Shown here: in pieces, positions 1 to 5,776 of the stretch
Layout: every line of letters begins with the position of its first letter
How positions within the stretch are numbered: the stretch's first letter is position 1
IMG/VR virus record: IMGVR_UViG_3300045740_000189
Span: 1-23,429 of that record
From: a virus
DNA: 23,429 nt
Strand: one strand, 5' to 3'
The notes under the pieces: model-generated
Databases searched by the model: none
The model's input: the letters and a program-made list of their open reading frames with translations, nothing else
Told to the model about the DNA's origin: nothing
Position numbers and translations under genes: made by a program

Positions 1-1
1 T

Positions 2-553
2 TCATTTTGCTTTACCGTGAATAGGACAATCAGCATTAACCCACTTACGTTCTTCAGGCATTTCTTCATTATCCATTACAGGACACTTACAACCTTTTTC
101 AACTGCTTCAGAAGAACCAGGAACAAGACCATTCCATTCTTGATGAGTCATCGCATCCATCTCTTCTTCAGTATATTCAGGATTATCAGGTTGCTGACAA
201 CGTGATAGTTTTGCTTTTAGGTCATAAATCTCATCCTGCATCTCACGAAACTCTTTAGCATAATCTTCAGAAAGTTTGAGTTCAAACTCTTCAGCAACCT
301 TACGCATATCTTCATCACTTCGCATATCATTAAATGCGAGAGCACAAGCACCCTTCATAATACCAAGTTCATGGTGTCCCATCGTGCGGGCAATTGTTCC
401 AAAGAAACGGAACAACTGAATAGAGTTGATGTCTTGACAAGGAATCTCAAAGGTATAATGCTCCTCGGGAAGTGTTTCATCATCATAAGCACCATATCCA
501 TTAGAAGTCCATTCGGTGTCAAACTGTACTTTGAGACGTGCTTTGTAGGTCAT
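2..553 (-). CDS. Hypothetical protein with possible C-terminal zinc knuckle
   Basis: A complete 183-residue soluble protein that I do not recognise by name. The N-terminal half is mixed, residues 80-118 are acidic and probably helical, and the C-terminus carries C155-x-C157 and C176-x2-H179, a spacing that could bind zinc. The TGA stop lies at the very edge of the window. It is the first gene behind the terminator/promoter pair at 576-608, which separates it from the HNH gene, so it probably starts its own transcript. The Shine-Dalgarno sequence is weak. Coding is supported by length, direction and lack of overlap; function is unknown. Confidence 0.8.
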   Translation of the reverse strand: MTYKARLKVQFDTEWTSNGYGAYDDETLPEEHYTFEIPCQDINSIQLFRFFGTIARTMGHHELGIMKGACALAFNDMRSDEDMRKVAEEFELKLSEDYAKEFREMQDEIYDLKAKLSRCQQPDNPEYTEEEMDAMTHQEWNGLVPGSSEAVEKGCKCPVMDNEEMPEERKWVNADCPIHGKAK

Positions 554-575
554 TGCTCTGGATTTGTATGCTCAT

Positions 576-604
576 ACTATAAAACCCTTGACTGCGAAAG
601 TCAA
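576..604 (-). promoter_or_regulatory. Sigma70-type promoter overlapping a terminator hairpin
   Basis: On the minus strand TTGACT (604-599) is followed by exactly 17 bases and TATAGT (581-576). Each box differs from the bacterial consensus by one base. The -35 box lies in the ascending arm of the hairpin at 584-608 and the -10 box begins in its T-tract. It is placed to transcribe the 183-residue gene starting at 553. Function is inferred from box match and spacing. Confidence 0.6.
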
Positions 605-608
605 GGGT
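581..608 (-). terminator. Rho-independent terminator after the HNH gene
   Basis: A perfect 10-bp stem (arms 599-608 and 584-593) with a 5-base loop is followed on the minus strand by TTT (583-581) and then an AT-rich stretch. It lies 11 bases beyond the stop of the HNH gene and would end the small-gene transcript coming from about 2020. The T-tract is short, so termination may be partial. Confidence 0.7.
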
Positions 609-619
609 CAATGGACAGA

Positions 620-1111
620 TCAAAAACTGTACTCTTGCCATTCATTTACATTACAATTACTCAGAGTAAACTGCATCTTATTATAAGGTGCTCTCGGTTG
701 TCTTGCAAGTTTCATGCCAGTTTGCTCAAGTAAAGTATTTCCCTTTTTAGTATTGCAAGAACTACAAGCAACCACAAGATTTTCCCAAGTATCTTGACCA
801 CCACGACACCTTGGAATTACATGATCAATTGTAAGTCTAGTTGTTGCACCACAATATTGGCAAGTATTATTATCTCTCTTATAAATCATTGCTCTAGAAG
901 GTTTATGTGACACGATACGAGAGAGTGGTAATTTTACATAATTAAGCAGACGAATTACACGATTGGACAATACCTGTGCTTTTTCCTTTAGAAGTAAGAC
1001 AACTGCTCTTTTCCAATTTGTAATATTAATTGGTTCATAGCTTGAGTTAAGAACTAGAACTGTTGTATTTGGTTGTATTTTTATGCCGGTCATACTTTTT
1101 CTTGCAGGCAC
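620..1111 (-). CDS. HNH endonuclease
   Basis: A 163-residue HNH-family nuclease. The zinc-binding ββα-metal core runs from about residue 84 to 123: C84-x2-C87, then I95-D96-H97-V98, G104-G105, W109-E110-N111-L112 and C116-x2-C119-N120. The N-terminal 80 residues match the extension seen in cyanobacterial and cyanophage HNH proteins of the HNH_5 type. It is likely a DNA nuclease, either free-standing and homing-like or acting on phage or host DNA; the sequence does not decide which. The start is uncertain: GTG at 1111 gives 163 residues and ATG at 1093 gives 157, and neither has a good Shine-Dalgarno. It is the last gene of the small operon and is followed by a terminator. Confidence 0.9.
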   Translation of the reverse strand: MPARKSMTGIKIQPNTTVLVLNSSYEPINITNWKRAVVLLLKEKAQVLSNRVIRLLNYVKLPLSRIVSHKPSRAMIYKRDNNTCQYCGATTRLTIDHVIPRCRGGQDTWENLVVACSSCNTKKGNTLLEQTGMKLARQPRAPYNKMQFTLSNCNVNEWQEYSF

Positions 1112-1118
1112 ATATTAT

Positions 1119-1352
1119 CTATTTTTCATTATATTCCTTCATCAATTCTTTTGCAAGTTTCATCGAACGACGATATATCGAATATCTTGCCCAAGGTGTT
1201 TTTGGATTATTTACTAACCACCAACGGAGCATTAATAACCTGATTTTTACAATTTCTGTTGTAAGAACTACTGCATTTGCAATACTTTCGTCAATAACAA
1301 TAAAATATGCAATACAACCAAATATCAGAAGATATGTGTAAGTAAAACTCAT
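1119..1352 (-). CDS. Small single-pass membrane protein
   Basis: A 77-residue protein with one hydrophobic segment at about residues 7-20 and a basic, tryptophan-containing C-terminal part (RWW near 43-45, then many Lys and Arg). The predicted arrangement is N-terminal membrane anchor and positively charged cytoplasmic tail. The start codon overlaps the stop of the preceding gene as ATGA, which indicates translational coupling. I do not recognise the family by name. A role at the host membrane, for example in lysis control or host takeover, is possible but unsupported. Confidence 0.75.
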   Translation of the reverse strand: MSFTYTYLLIFGCIAYFIVIDESIANAVVLTTEIVKIRLLMLRWWLVNNPKTPWARYSIYRRSMKLAKELMKEYNEK

Positions 1353-1561
1353 CTTCTTAGAGTTTTTAAATACTCTAGCACATTTTCACGCACTGCCATG
1401 AGTTCGTTATAACACTTTTGATTATGGGCACATTGACGAAGTTCTTGATCTGGTTTATATACCGATTCAATAAACAAGTCAAGTCCACGATTCCATTTTA
1501 TTTCTGGAGTTTCTTTATCCATATATTTTTCAATAAAGGAGTTTAAGTTTTCATTTTCCAT
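1349..1561 (-). CDS. Hypothetical 70-residue protein
   Basis: A short, soluble, mostly helical and charged protein. It has two cysteines in the middle (HNQKCYNE and the preceding RQCAHN) and no membrane segment or known motif. It overlaps the upstream gene by 11 bases and the downstream gene by 4 (ATGA), so it belongs to the tightly packed small-gene operon. No clear Shine-Dalgarno is present, consistent with coupling to the upstream gene. Function unknown. Confidence 0.72.
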   Translation of the reverse strand: MENENLNSFIEKYMDKETPEIKWNRGLDLFIESVYKPDQELRQCAHNQKCYNELMAVRENVLEYLKTLRR

Positions 1562-1721
1562 CTTTTTTAATTTGAATCGGACAAGTAGGAATATATTCTT
1601 TAATGACTTGTATTATTTCTATTCTCTGTTGAGTTGTAAGACCAACTACTTTAGTAACACGACCAATAACAGCAAGTGCTTGTGAACATGATATGGTTGT
1701 TGTAAGTAACAAAGCAACCAT
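1551..1721 (-). CDS. Small exported protein with signal-peptide-like N-terminus
   Basis: I place the start at ATG 1721 because GGAG sits six bases upstream; a TTG at 1733 in the same frame would add four residues and break that spacing. The product has 56 residues. Residues 1-17 (MVALLLTTTISCSQALA) resemble a signal peptide ending in an AxA-like cleavage site; the internal T-I-S-C is a poor lipobox. The mature part is amphipathic and ends in a lysine-rich tail. The context of small proteins, including a membrane protein two genes on, would fit an envelope role. A spanin-like lipoprotein is one possibility, with low support. Confidence 0.65.
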   Translation of the reverse strand: MVALLLTTTISCSQALAVIGRVTKVVGLTTQQRIEIIQVIKEYIPTCPIQIKKDGK

Positions 1722-1765
1722 AATAATCTCCAATTCTATGACTATTTAAGGTACTTTATAATTTT

Positions 1766-1999
1766 TTAACAAAACTGATCGATTGTTACATCGCTTTTTC
1801 TTTTATTAGTTTTTTTCTTTTGGTGTTTAATAGTAATGAAATCAATACATTCATCCAAAGTTACGAATTGTTTGATTTGATGTCCATTGTTGATTACCAT
1901 AAAATTATCACCATATGGAACTGCTGCCCACATCTCATCATGAGTGATATAAAAATTTTGATGCTGAGATTCCAAAAGTGAACTATTTGTAAAAGACAT
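1766..1999 (-). CDS. Hypothetical 77-residue protein, first gene of the small operon
   Basis: A small protein with a globular-looking first 58 residues (alternating hydrophobic and aromatic residues around DEMWAAVPYGDNFMVINNG) and a strongly basic stretch, KHQKKKTNKRK, near residues 59-69. The basic tail could contact nucleic acid. It is the first gene behind the consensus promoter at 2021-2049 and so is probably expressed early. No family is recognised. Confidence 0.75.
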   Translation of the reverse strand: MSFTNSSLLESQHQNFYITHDEMWAAVPYGDNFMVINNGHQIKQFVTLDECIDFITIKHQKKKTNKRKSDVTIDQFC

Positions 2000-2020
2000 C
2001 GATACTATTCAACTGTCACT

Positions 2021-2049
2021 ATCATACCAAACTTATTTTCAGATGTCAA
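2021..2049 (-). promoter_or_regulatory. Consensus sigma70 promoter (extended -10) for the small-gene operon
   Basis: TTGACA at 2049-2044, a 17-base spacer, then TATGAT at 2026-2021 preceded by TGG, which makes an extended -10. This is the best promoter match in the window. Transcription would start near 2014, just upstream of the ATG at 1999, and run through the 77, 56, 70 and 77-residue genes and the HNH gene to the terminator at 581-608. Such strong host-type promoters are typical of early phage genes. Confidence 0.75.
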
Positions 2050-2055
2050 TCACAC

Positions 2056-2084
2056 TTGACAAATACTTCAAATGTCTTTAGAAT
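2056..2084 (+). promoter_or_regulatory. Opposite-strand sigma70-like promoter, divergent from 2021-2049
   Basis: On the plus strand TTGACA (2056-2061), a 17-base spacer and TAGAAT (2079-2084) form a near-consensus promoter. Its -35 box is the mirror arm of the minus-strand -35 box, with six bases between them (TGTCAA-N6-TTGACA). No plausible plus-strand gene follows. Transcripts would run antisense to the 79- and 51-residue genes. Activity is inferred from sequence only. Confidence 0.5.
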
Positions 2085-2108
2085 TGCTTTGTTGAGTTTA
2101 AAGATAAG

Positions 2109-2348
2109 TTATAGATTAAATTCCGGATCATTTAACATCTTTTCATGAAACTCATCCATTCTTTTGAGTCTTTTTTCCCAAGTTTGTCCTGTTTGATCTC
2201 CTAACTTTGGATTAATGCAGTTGGGATCCTTAACTTCATTACACACAAGACCTGCTAGATCTTCTTCTTTTCCAAGTTTACCAGAAGACCAATAAAGCTG
2301 TCCTGCTATCCATCGTGCTCCACACTTAGAGCAGGTTTTAATTTCCAT
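2109..2348 (-). CDS. Small probable zinc-binding protein
   Basis: A 79-residue protein starting MEIKTCSKCG. C6-x2-C9 and C36/C44 give four cysteines suited to one zinc ion. The C-terminal third is charged and helical (WEKRLKRMDEF). It looks like a conserved cyanophage small protein, but I cannot name it. The ATG overlaps the end of the 51-residue upstream ORF by 11 bases, so the two are probably coupled. A plus-strand promoter at 2056-2084 points into its 3' end. Confidence 0.8.
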   Translation of the reverse strand: MEIKTCSKCGARWIAGQLYWSSGKLGKEEDLAGLVCNEVKDPNCINPKLGDQTGQTWEKRLKRMDEFHEKMLNDPEFNL

Positions 2349-2493
2349 TTTCTTTGTTTTGTAGAGTTTGTGACTCTAAAGAATTTAACTTATCTTTGAG
2401 ATTATTAATCTCATGATTTGTTATACTGTATCTTTTATCTTGAAAAGATACATAGAACTCTTTAGACACTTCATCATAGTTGATGTCTATCAT
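2338..2493 (-). CDS. Small coiled-coil-like ORF, 51 residues
   Basis: An ATG at 2493 opens a 51-residue frame ending TAA at 2340-2338, overlapping the start of the zinc-protein gene by 11 bases. It begins MIDINYDEVSKEFYVSF and continues into a charged helix (INNLKDKLNSLESQTLQNK) with heptad-like leucines. The overlap with a real downstream gene and the protein-like composition favour coding. No convincing Shine-Dalgarno is visible, and the in-frame stop just upstream excludes an earlier start. No known family. Confidence 0.6.
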   Translation of the reverse strand: MIDINYDEVSKEFYVSFQDKRYSITNHEINNLKDKLNSLESQTLQNKENGN

Positions 2494-2569
2494 TTGTTTG
2501 CATCATTTAATGCATTATTTAGGTTTGTGTTAAAAATAGTTAAAATTTACATTCACTCTACACTTATCA

Positions 2570-2674
2570 TCAGAACAGTGCGTTGAGTGCCACCTCAGAT
2601 ACTTTAACACCCCAGTGAATCATCCAGATAAAGGATGTGACAAAAATCAATCTGTCCAGTGTGGAGTACCTCAT
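2570..2674 (-). CDS. Possible 34-residue hydrophobic peptide
   Basis: Downstream of the terminator at 2705-2729 an ATG at 2674 opens a 34-residue frame closed by two tandem TGA codons. The product has one hydrophobic stretch, LIFVTSFIWMIHWGV, long enough to enter a membrane, with a charged start (MRYSTLDR). A GGAG lies 14 bases upstream, farther than ideal. The stretch is less AT-rich than its neighbours. It may be a small membrane peptide or chance; the longer overlapping frame at 2604-2795 looks less protein-like. Confidence 0.4.
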   Translation of the reverse strand: MRYSTLDRLIFVTSFIWMIHWGVKVSEVALNALF

Positions 2675-2701
2675 CGGTCTTTGTGTGTCTCCACCTACTA
2701 T

Positions 2702-2729
2702 AAAACCTCCCGCAGTGGTCTGGGGAGGT
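2702..2729 (-). terminator. Rho-independent terminator after the frameshifted gene
   Basis: Arms 2723-2729 and 2705-2711 form a 7-bp GC-rich stem (ACCTCCC/GGGAGGT). Three further pairs (CAG/CTG) across a one-base bulge close a TGGT loop. On the minus strand it is followed by TTTTATAG. It lies 24 bases beyond the stop at 2753. The TATAGT after it copies the arrangement at 576-581, but no -35 box is found at the right distance here. Confidence 0.7.
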
Positions 2730-2752
2730 CAGTGTGCCAGTTTTTAAAGTGT

Positions 2753-3281
2753 TTATTCCAGTAAGCGAGATAATCCAGAAGAGTAAATAATACAATTTAA
2801 CTCCGAAGGTTCATCATCTTTTAGTTTTGGTAGAAAATATTTTAAACAATCACCTATTTTATTTTCGTCAACATTATTTCCACCAATCCCAGATGTAATT
2901 TCATTTATCATATCTAAGAACATCGTTCTTTCTTCAATATTTTGTTCTGATATTGTGTTCATAGTTTCAAAAGATTTACTTACTTCTAGATATGACCATA
3001 AAGTTTTATAATCCGATGCTTCTATAGGAATATAATATCTTTTTTGAACAGCAAATCCATCAACTAATTCATAGATTGGACCTTCATTTTTTCTTTCTTC
3101 CGCTGTTTGTAAAGGATTTATTGTATAACCTATTGGTGGTTTGAGCGGATGTTTGATTTCATAAATGTTTAGATCTTTAAATTCTTCATTAGAATAATTG
3201 CTAATTTCTTCACCATAAATGCTTCTAATACTTAACCTGTTTACAACTTGTTTACGATTAAAGGTCGTAGTAATAGTTCAT
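2753..3281 (-). pseudogene. Unknown gene interrupted by a +1 frameshift (175 residues if joined)
   Basis: ATG at 3281 encodes only seven residues (MNYYYDL) before CTT TAA at 3263-3258. One base over, the frame is open without a stop from there to 2753. It includes the ATG at 2962 that gives an obvious 69-residue ORF, and the 99 codons upstream of that ATG read as ordinary protein (for example GPIYELVDGFAVQKRYYIPIEASDYK). Skipping one base at CTT-T-AA joins everything into 175 residues. This is a broken gene, a sequencing error, or a programmed shift of the prfB type. The product is soluble, acidic at the C-terminus and of unknown function. It is followed by a terminator. Confidence 0.7.
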
Positions 3282-3292
3282 AGTTTTATTTA

Positions 3293-3637
3293 TCAGTAGG
3301 TAATAACAATCTTAGCAGCACCTGTAATATTTCCTACAGTAACATTAGGACTACCTGAAAGACCCGTAGCAGTGCCAGTTACATTTCCAACAAAACTTGA
3401 TTCTGTTACGACACCAACATTGAGATTAGGACTTCCGGATAACCCAAAAGAAGTCGTAGCAAATGATGCTGTAGATGCAGTTCCAGTTACATTACCAACA
3501 AAACTTGATGCTGTTACTATACCACTAATAGTAACATTACCGCTATTGGATACAGTAACTCCAGTACCAATCGTAGTTGGTGACGTTGCAGAACCAATTC
3601 CAGATGTAAAATTCGCAACATCGGATGCTCTTGTCAT
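3293..3637 (-). CDS. Short fibre-repeat structural protein
   Basis: A 114-residue, low-charge protein rich in Gly, Ser, Thr and Val, with the repeats SGIVTASSFVGNVTGTA and VVTESSFVGNVTGTATGLSGSPN. It shares this building block with the fibre proteins at 12568-14824, so it is probably a virion fibre or fibre-tip component. The ATG follows an A-rich leader ending AAGAAG, behind a CATAAATA late box. It lies apart from the other fibre genes, on the far side of the glycan cassette. The final residues (GAAKIVITY) are hydrophobic. Confidence 0.8.
   Translation of the reverse strand: MTRASDVANFTSGIGSATSPTTIGTGVTVSNSGNVTISGIVTASSFVGNVTGTASTASFATTSFGLSGSPNLNVGVVTESSFVGNVTGTATGLSGSPNVTVGNITGAAKIVITY
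3375..3517 (-). repeat. Two in-frame copies of a 35-bp repeat, 108-bp period
   Basis: Positions 3375-3409 and 3483-3517 agree in 33 of 35 bases and start exactly 108 bases (36 codons) apart. They encode the repeated SSFVGNVTG unit of the fibre protein. The near-identity at DNA level suggests recent internal duplication or homogenisation. Confidence 0.8.
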
Positions 3638-3654
3638 CTTCTTTTTTTTTTAGT

Positions 3655-3662
3655 TATTTATG
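3655..3662 (-). promoter_or_regulatory. Near-consensus T4-type late promoter box (CATAAATA)
   Basis: CATAAATA on the minus strand ends 17 bases upstream of the ATG at 3637. It differs from TATAAATA in the first base only. The gene behind it is structural, which fits late expression. The implied leader is very short and A-rich. Confidence 0.5.
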
Positions 3663-3804
3663 GGATTATCTTGTCCTATCCCAAGCACAATGTGCTCTTT
3701 GCCCATCTTGTAGGACATAATGGAAAAAGATATTGTTTGTTACCAATATTTAATTATATCTAATCACATTATGTTTATTTACTAATTTTTTAATTAAATC
3801 TAAA

Positions 3805-3942
3805 TTATGGGAAGTGTAATTTGGACCTAAATATATCAATGTACCATTCTTCATCAGGATGATTTTGATGATATTTAAGTAGTGCTGGAATTGCTGTGAT
3901 AATTCTACCAAGTCCACCATCTAATGCTATAATTGTAGTCAT
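3805..3942 (-). pseudogene. Truncated duplicate of the GT9-like glycosyltransferase gene start
   Basis: A 45-residue frame starting at ATG 3942 overlaps the preceding glycosyltransferase stop as ATGA. Its first part copies the N-terminus of the intact gene at 8330-9265: 23 of 31 aligned residues are identical from I-I-x-x-D-G-G through E-W-Y, and the DNA is visibly similar too. Homology then ends abruptly and the frame stops at 3805. A second short frame starts inside it (MKNGTLIYLGPNYTSHN...), also ending soon. The stretch 3661-3804 shows further short open fragments (for example HYVLQDGQRAHCAWDR) but no complete gene. It reads as the decayed end of a once longer cassette. Confidence 0.7.
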
Positions 3943-4706
3943 TTATAATTAATGGTAAAAGTTTCTTTTTGCTCTTTTTTCATATAAGTATCGTCAATGA
4001 TTTTCTTCCAGTCTATGACAGGACTAATGTGATTTGCATCACAATGAGTAGACCAACCTGGCATCGGAGAAATCAAATACTTTTGTTGTTGTTGAAGTTC
4101 CCAAAATTTATCATAATCCTTTGAGAAATGAAATCCTTCTTCTTCCTTTACTCCATGAATAGAATGTTTTTTCTGTATTTCCAAATCTTCTATTAAGGTC
4201 TTATATTTACACGCAAAGGTATTAGTCGTTGCTGGAACTGCTCTCCAATGAGAACTTGAAGTTGTAAAGATTTCACATAAGTATCCAGCATTAATAAAAA
4301 AATCAAAATCATAAAGAGTTACATAATGAGAACCAATCGTAAATGCTTCTAATAATACTTCACTCCACCCTGGACGATGTAGATAATCATCTTCTAAAAA
4401 GTAAATAATTTGCTCATCATCAAAGTTTTTAGATTGAATAATATCTAATGTTTTTAGAAAACTATCAGTTTCACTTCCACATTTTATAATCTCTACATTC
4501 TTTTCTTGCGATAAAAAGGTTTTATTAATACTACCATAAAACTCATCATAAACAATGGTGTAGTTTACGAGGTCTGGATTTAAAGTATTTTTAAAGTTCT
4601 CAAAGACTTTAATCTTATTAAACCATTGAGGTCTTGTGCGGTCTGGAAGTTGTTGTAGTTTTGAATAATAACAATGTCTTAAAAATACTTCAATTGGTTT
4701 TTTCAT
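3939..4706 (-). CDS. GT-A type glycosyltransferase (EDDYLH motif)
   Basis: A protein of 255 residues from ATG 4706; an in-frame GTG at 4715 is possible, but AGGAG next to the ATG favours the shorter form. Residues 100-110, IIYFLEDDYLH, form the hydrophobic strand plus acidic motif expected at the metal and sugar-nucleotide site of GT-A enzymes. A later aspartate pair (YDFDFF near 132-137) may take part. The C-terminal section includes W-S-T-H-C and ends basic. The same EDDYLH occurs in the neighbour at 4961-5776, so the two are probably distant paralogues adding different sugars. Donor and acceptor cannot be told. It is the last intact gene of the cassette. Confidence 0.75.
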   Translation of the reverse strand: MKKPIEVFLRHCYYSKLQQLPDRTRPQWFNKIKVFENFKNTLNPDLVNYTIVYDEFYGSINKTFLSQEKNVEIIKCGSETDSFLKTLDIIQSKNFDDEQIIYFLEDDYLHRPGWSEVLLEAFTIGSHYVTLYDFDFFINAGYLCEIFTTSSSHWRAVPATTNTFACKYKTLIEDLEIQKKHSIHGVKEEEGFHFSKDYDKFWELQQQQKYLISPMPGWSTHCDANHISPVIDWKKIIDDTYMKKEQKETFTINYK

Positions 4707-4968
4707 TCTCCTCACTTAAAAGTTTAGATGACTCAATTTCCATTTCATCCCAATTCATATCTTTAATTCCTTCATAACCTAATTTTTCTAAAAGTTTAGC
4801 ATATCCTCTTGGAACAACCTCAAGACAAAAATAATCTTTTACCTCTTCATACAAAGGATTATCAGTATCAATTCTCAATTGCAACATATCAAGAATTTTT
4901 TTTACATCTTCAAGTGTCTCAATTTTATCAACAGTTAATTGATATCTTCTTGTCGGTTGTTTATCCAT
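4690..4968 (-). CDS. Hypothetical 92-residue protein in the glycan cassette
   Basis: A small, charged, mostly helical protein (for example VDKIETLEDVKKILDMLQLRID) with no motif I recognise. It overlaps the upstream gene by 8 bases and the downstream gene by about 17, so translation of the three is probably coupled. Its fixed place between two glycosyltransferases suggests a partner or regulatory role, but nothing in the sequence shows this. Confidence 0.75.
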   Translation of the reverse strand: MDKQPTRRYQLTVDKIETLEDVKKILDMLQLRIDTDNPLYEEVKDYFCLEVVPRGYAKLLEKLGYEGIKDMNWDEMEIESSKLLSEENEKTN

Positions 4969-5776
4969 AAGTAACTTTCAATGATTTAAGTTTTGAATAT
5001 TTATTCCACCAGTTTATATGATTTATAAAAGGATCTCTTTGTTCTTCAAACTGAATATGAAGTGCAAGAGAAGGGATTGGATTTATACGAATTACATAAG
5101 TTTTCCAAATTTCTCCAACTGTATTTCCTTCATCAACAAGATTTTCTGGATTCTCTCCTGTAGCAAGAGGTTTATATTTTGATGCAAGTTTCTCAAATAC
5201 TTCCCAGTGGTCTTGAAATACTTTTGGAGTCGTCATCATTGTAAATGTTGTCCATATACCCTCTTTCCAGTGTCTTGTAGGAGTCCTGAATACTCTTCCA
5301 GGATATAATTGATATAAAACATAATCTTCTGGGTTGTCAAATGGATACAAGCATATCTCTTTCTTTATATAATAATATCTTTTCATATGAATATAAGTCC
5401 GAAGCATTTCAGCAATTGCTTCTGGACAATGCAGATAGTCATCCTCTACAGAATAAACTAAATCAGCAGTAGAATTCTTACAATACTCAAACTGCTTTAA
5501 TCCACTATAATTAAATCCTGGAATTTCTAAATCTATAAGTTGATATGAGTGTTTAGAATGTTTGAAGATATTATGAATTTTTGAAATACAATCTTCTGTG
5601 CAATGGTCATTTAAGATAATGAAAGAAATTTTTACATCTTTTACAAGATTTGTGGAGTTAATTAATGAAGACAAACAACCAATTATCAAGTATTTTTTGG
5701 GAATATCAATGTATCTTGGTTTATCACCATGAATGTTTTTACCATCATGAATTCTTAGAATGATTTCAAGTTTCAT
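4961..5776 (-). CDS. GT-A type glycosyltransferase (EDDYLH motif)
   Basis: A 271-residue soluble protein. Residues 48-60 (VKISFIILNDHCT) resemble the first nucleotide-binding strand and aspartate loop of family-2-like GT-A enzymes. ADLVYSVEDDYLH at 104-116 is the acidic metal-binding strand. Two conserved-looking aromatic segments follow (GRVFRTPTRHWKEGIW and NPIPSLALHIQFEEQRDP). It probably transfers a sugar to the glycan built by this operon. The ATG overlaps the carbamoyltransferase stop as ATGA. The motif is shared with the 255-residue enzyme two genes on. Confidence 0.78.
   Translation of the reverse strand: MKLEIILRIHDGKNIHGDKPRYIDIPKKYLIIGCLSSLINSTNLVKDVKISFIILNDHCTEDCISKIHNIFKHSKHSYQLIDLEIPGFNYSGLKQFEYCKNSTADLVYSVEDDYLHCPEAIAEMLRTYIHMKRYYYIKKEICLYPFDNPEDYVLYQLYPGRVFRTPTRHWKEGIWTTFTMMTTPKVFQDHWEVFEKLASKYKPLATGENPENLVDEGNTVGEIWKTYVIRINPIPSLALHIQFEEQRDPFINHINWWNKYSKLKSLKVTYG

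Noticed and set aside
1551-1721. o-spanin lipoprotein assignment
   Set aside because: The T-I-S-C sequence lacks the leucine usually at -3 of a lipobox, and no partner i-spanin with a long periplasmic coiled coil is nearby.
2500-2735. tRNA or structured RNA in the less AT-rich intergenic stretch
   Set aside because: No T-loop (GTTCGAATC-like) or cloverleaf arms could be found; only the terminator hairpin is clear.
2604-2795. 63-codon minus-strand frame across the terminator hairpin
   Set aside because: It overlaps the end of the 2753 gene and the whole terminator, and its translation is not protein-like; the 34-codon frame inside is the better candidate.
3287-3294. GATAAATA as a late promoter for the frameshifted gene
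   Set aside because: It ends only six bases before the ATG at 3281, so transcription would begin at or inside the start codon; it also overlaps the upstream stop.
3372-3653. 93-codon plus-strand frame
   Set aside because: Mirror of the fibre-repeat gene at 3293-3637.
3660-3730. 22-codon frame with a 7-bp long-range inverted repeat (TGTCCTA...TAGGACA)
   Set aside because: No Shine-Dalgarno, and another frame reads just as well; likely part of the decayed gene remnants. The repeat arms are far apart and no T-tract follows.
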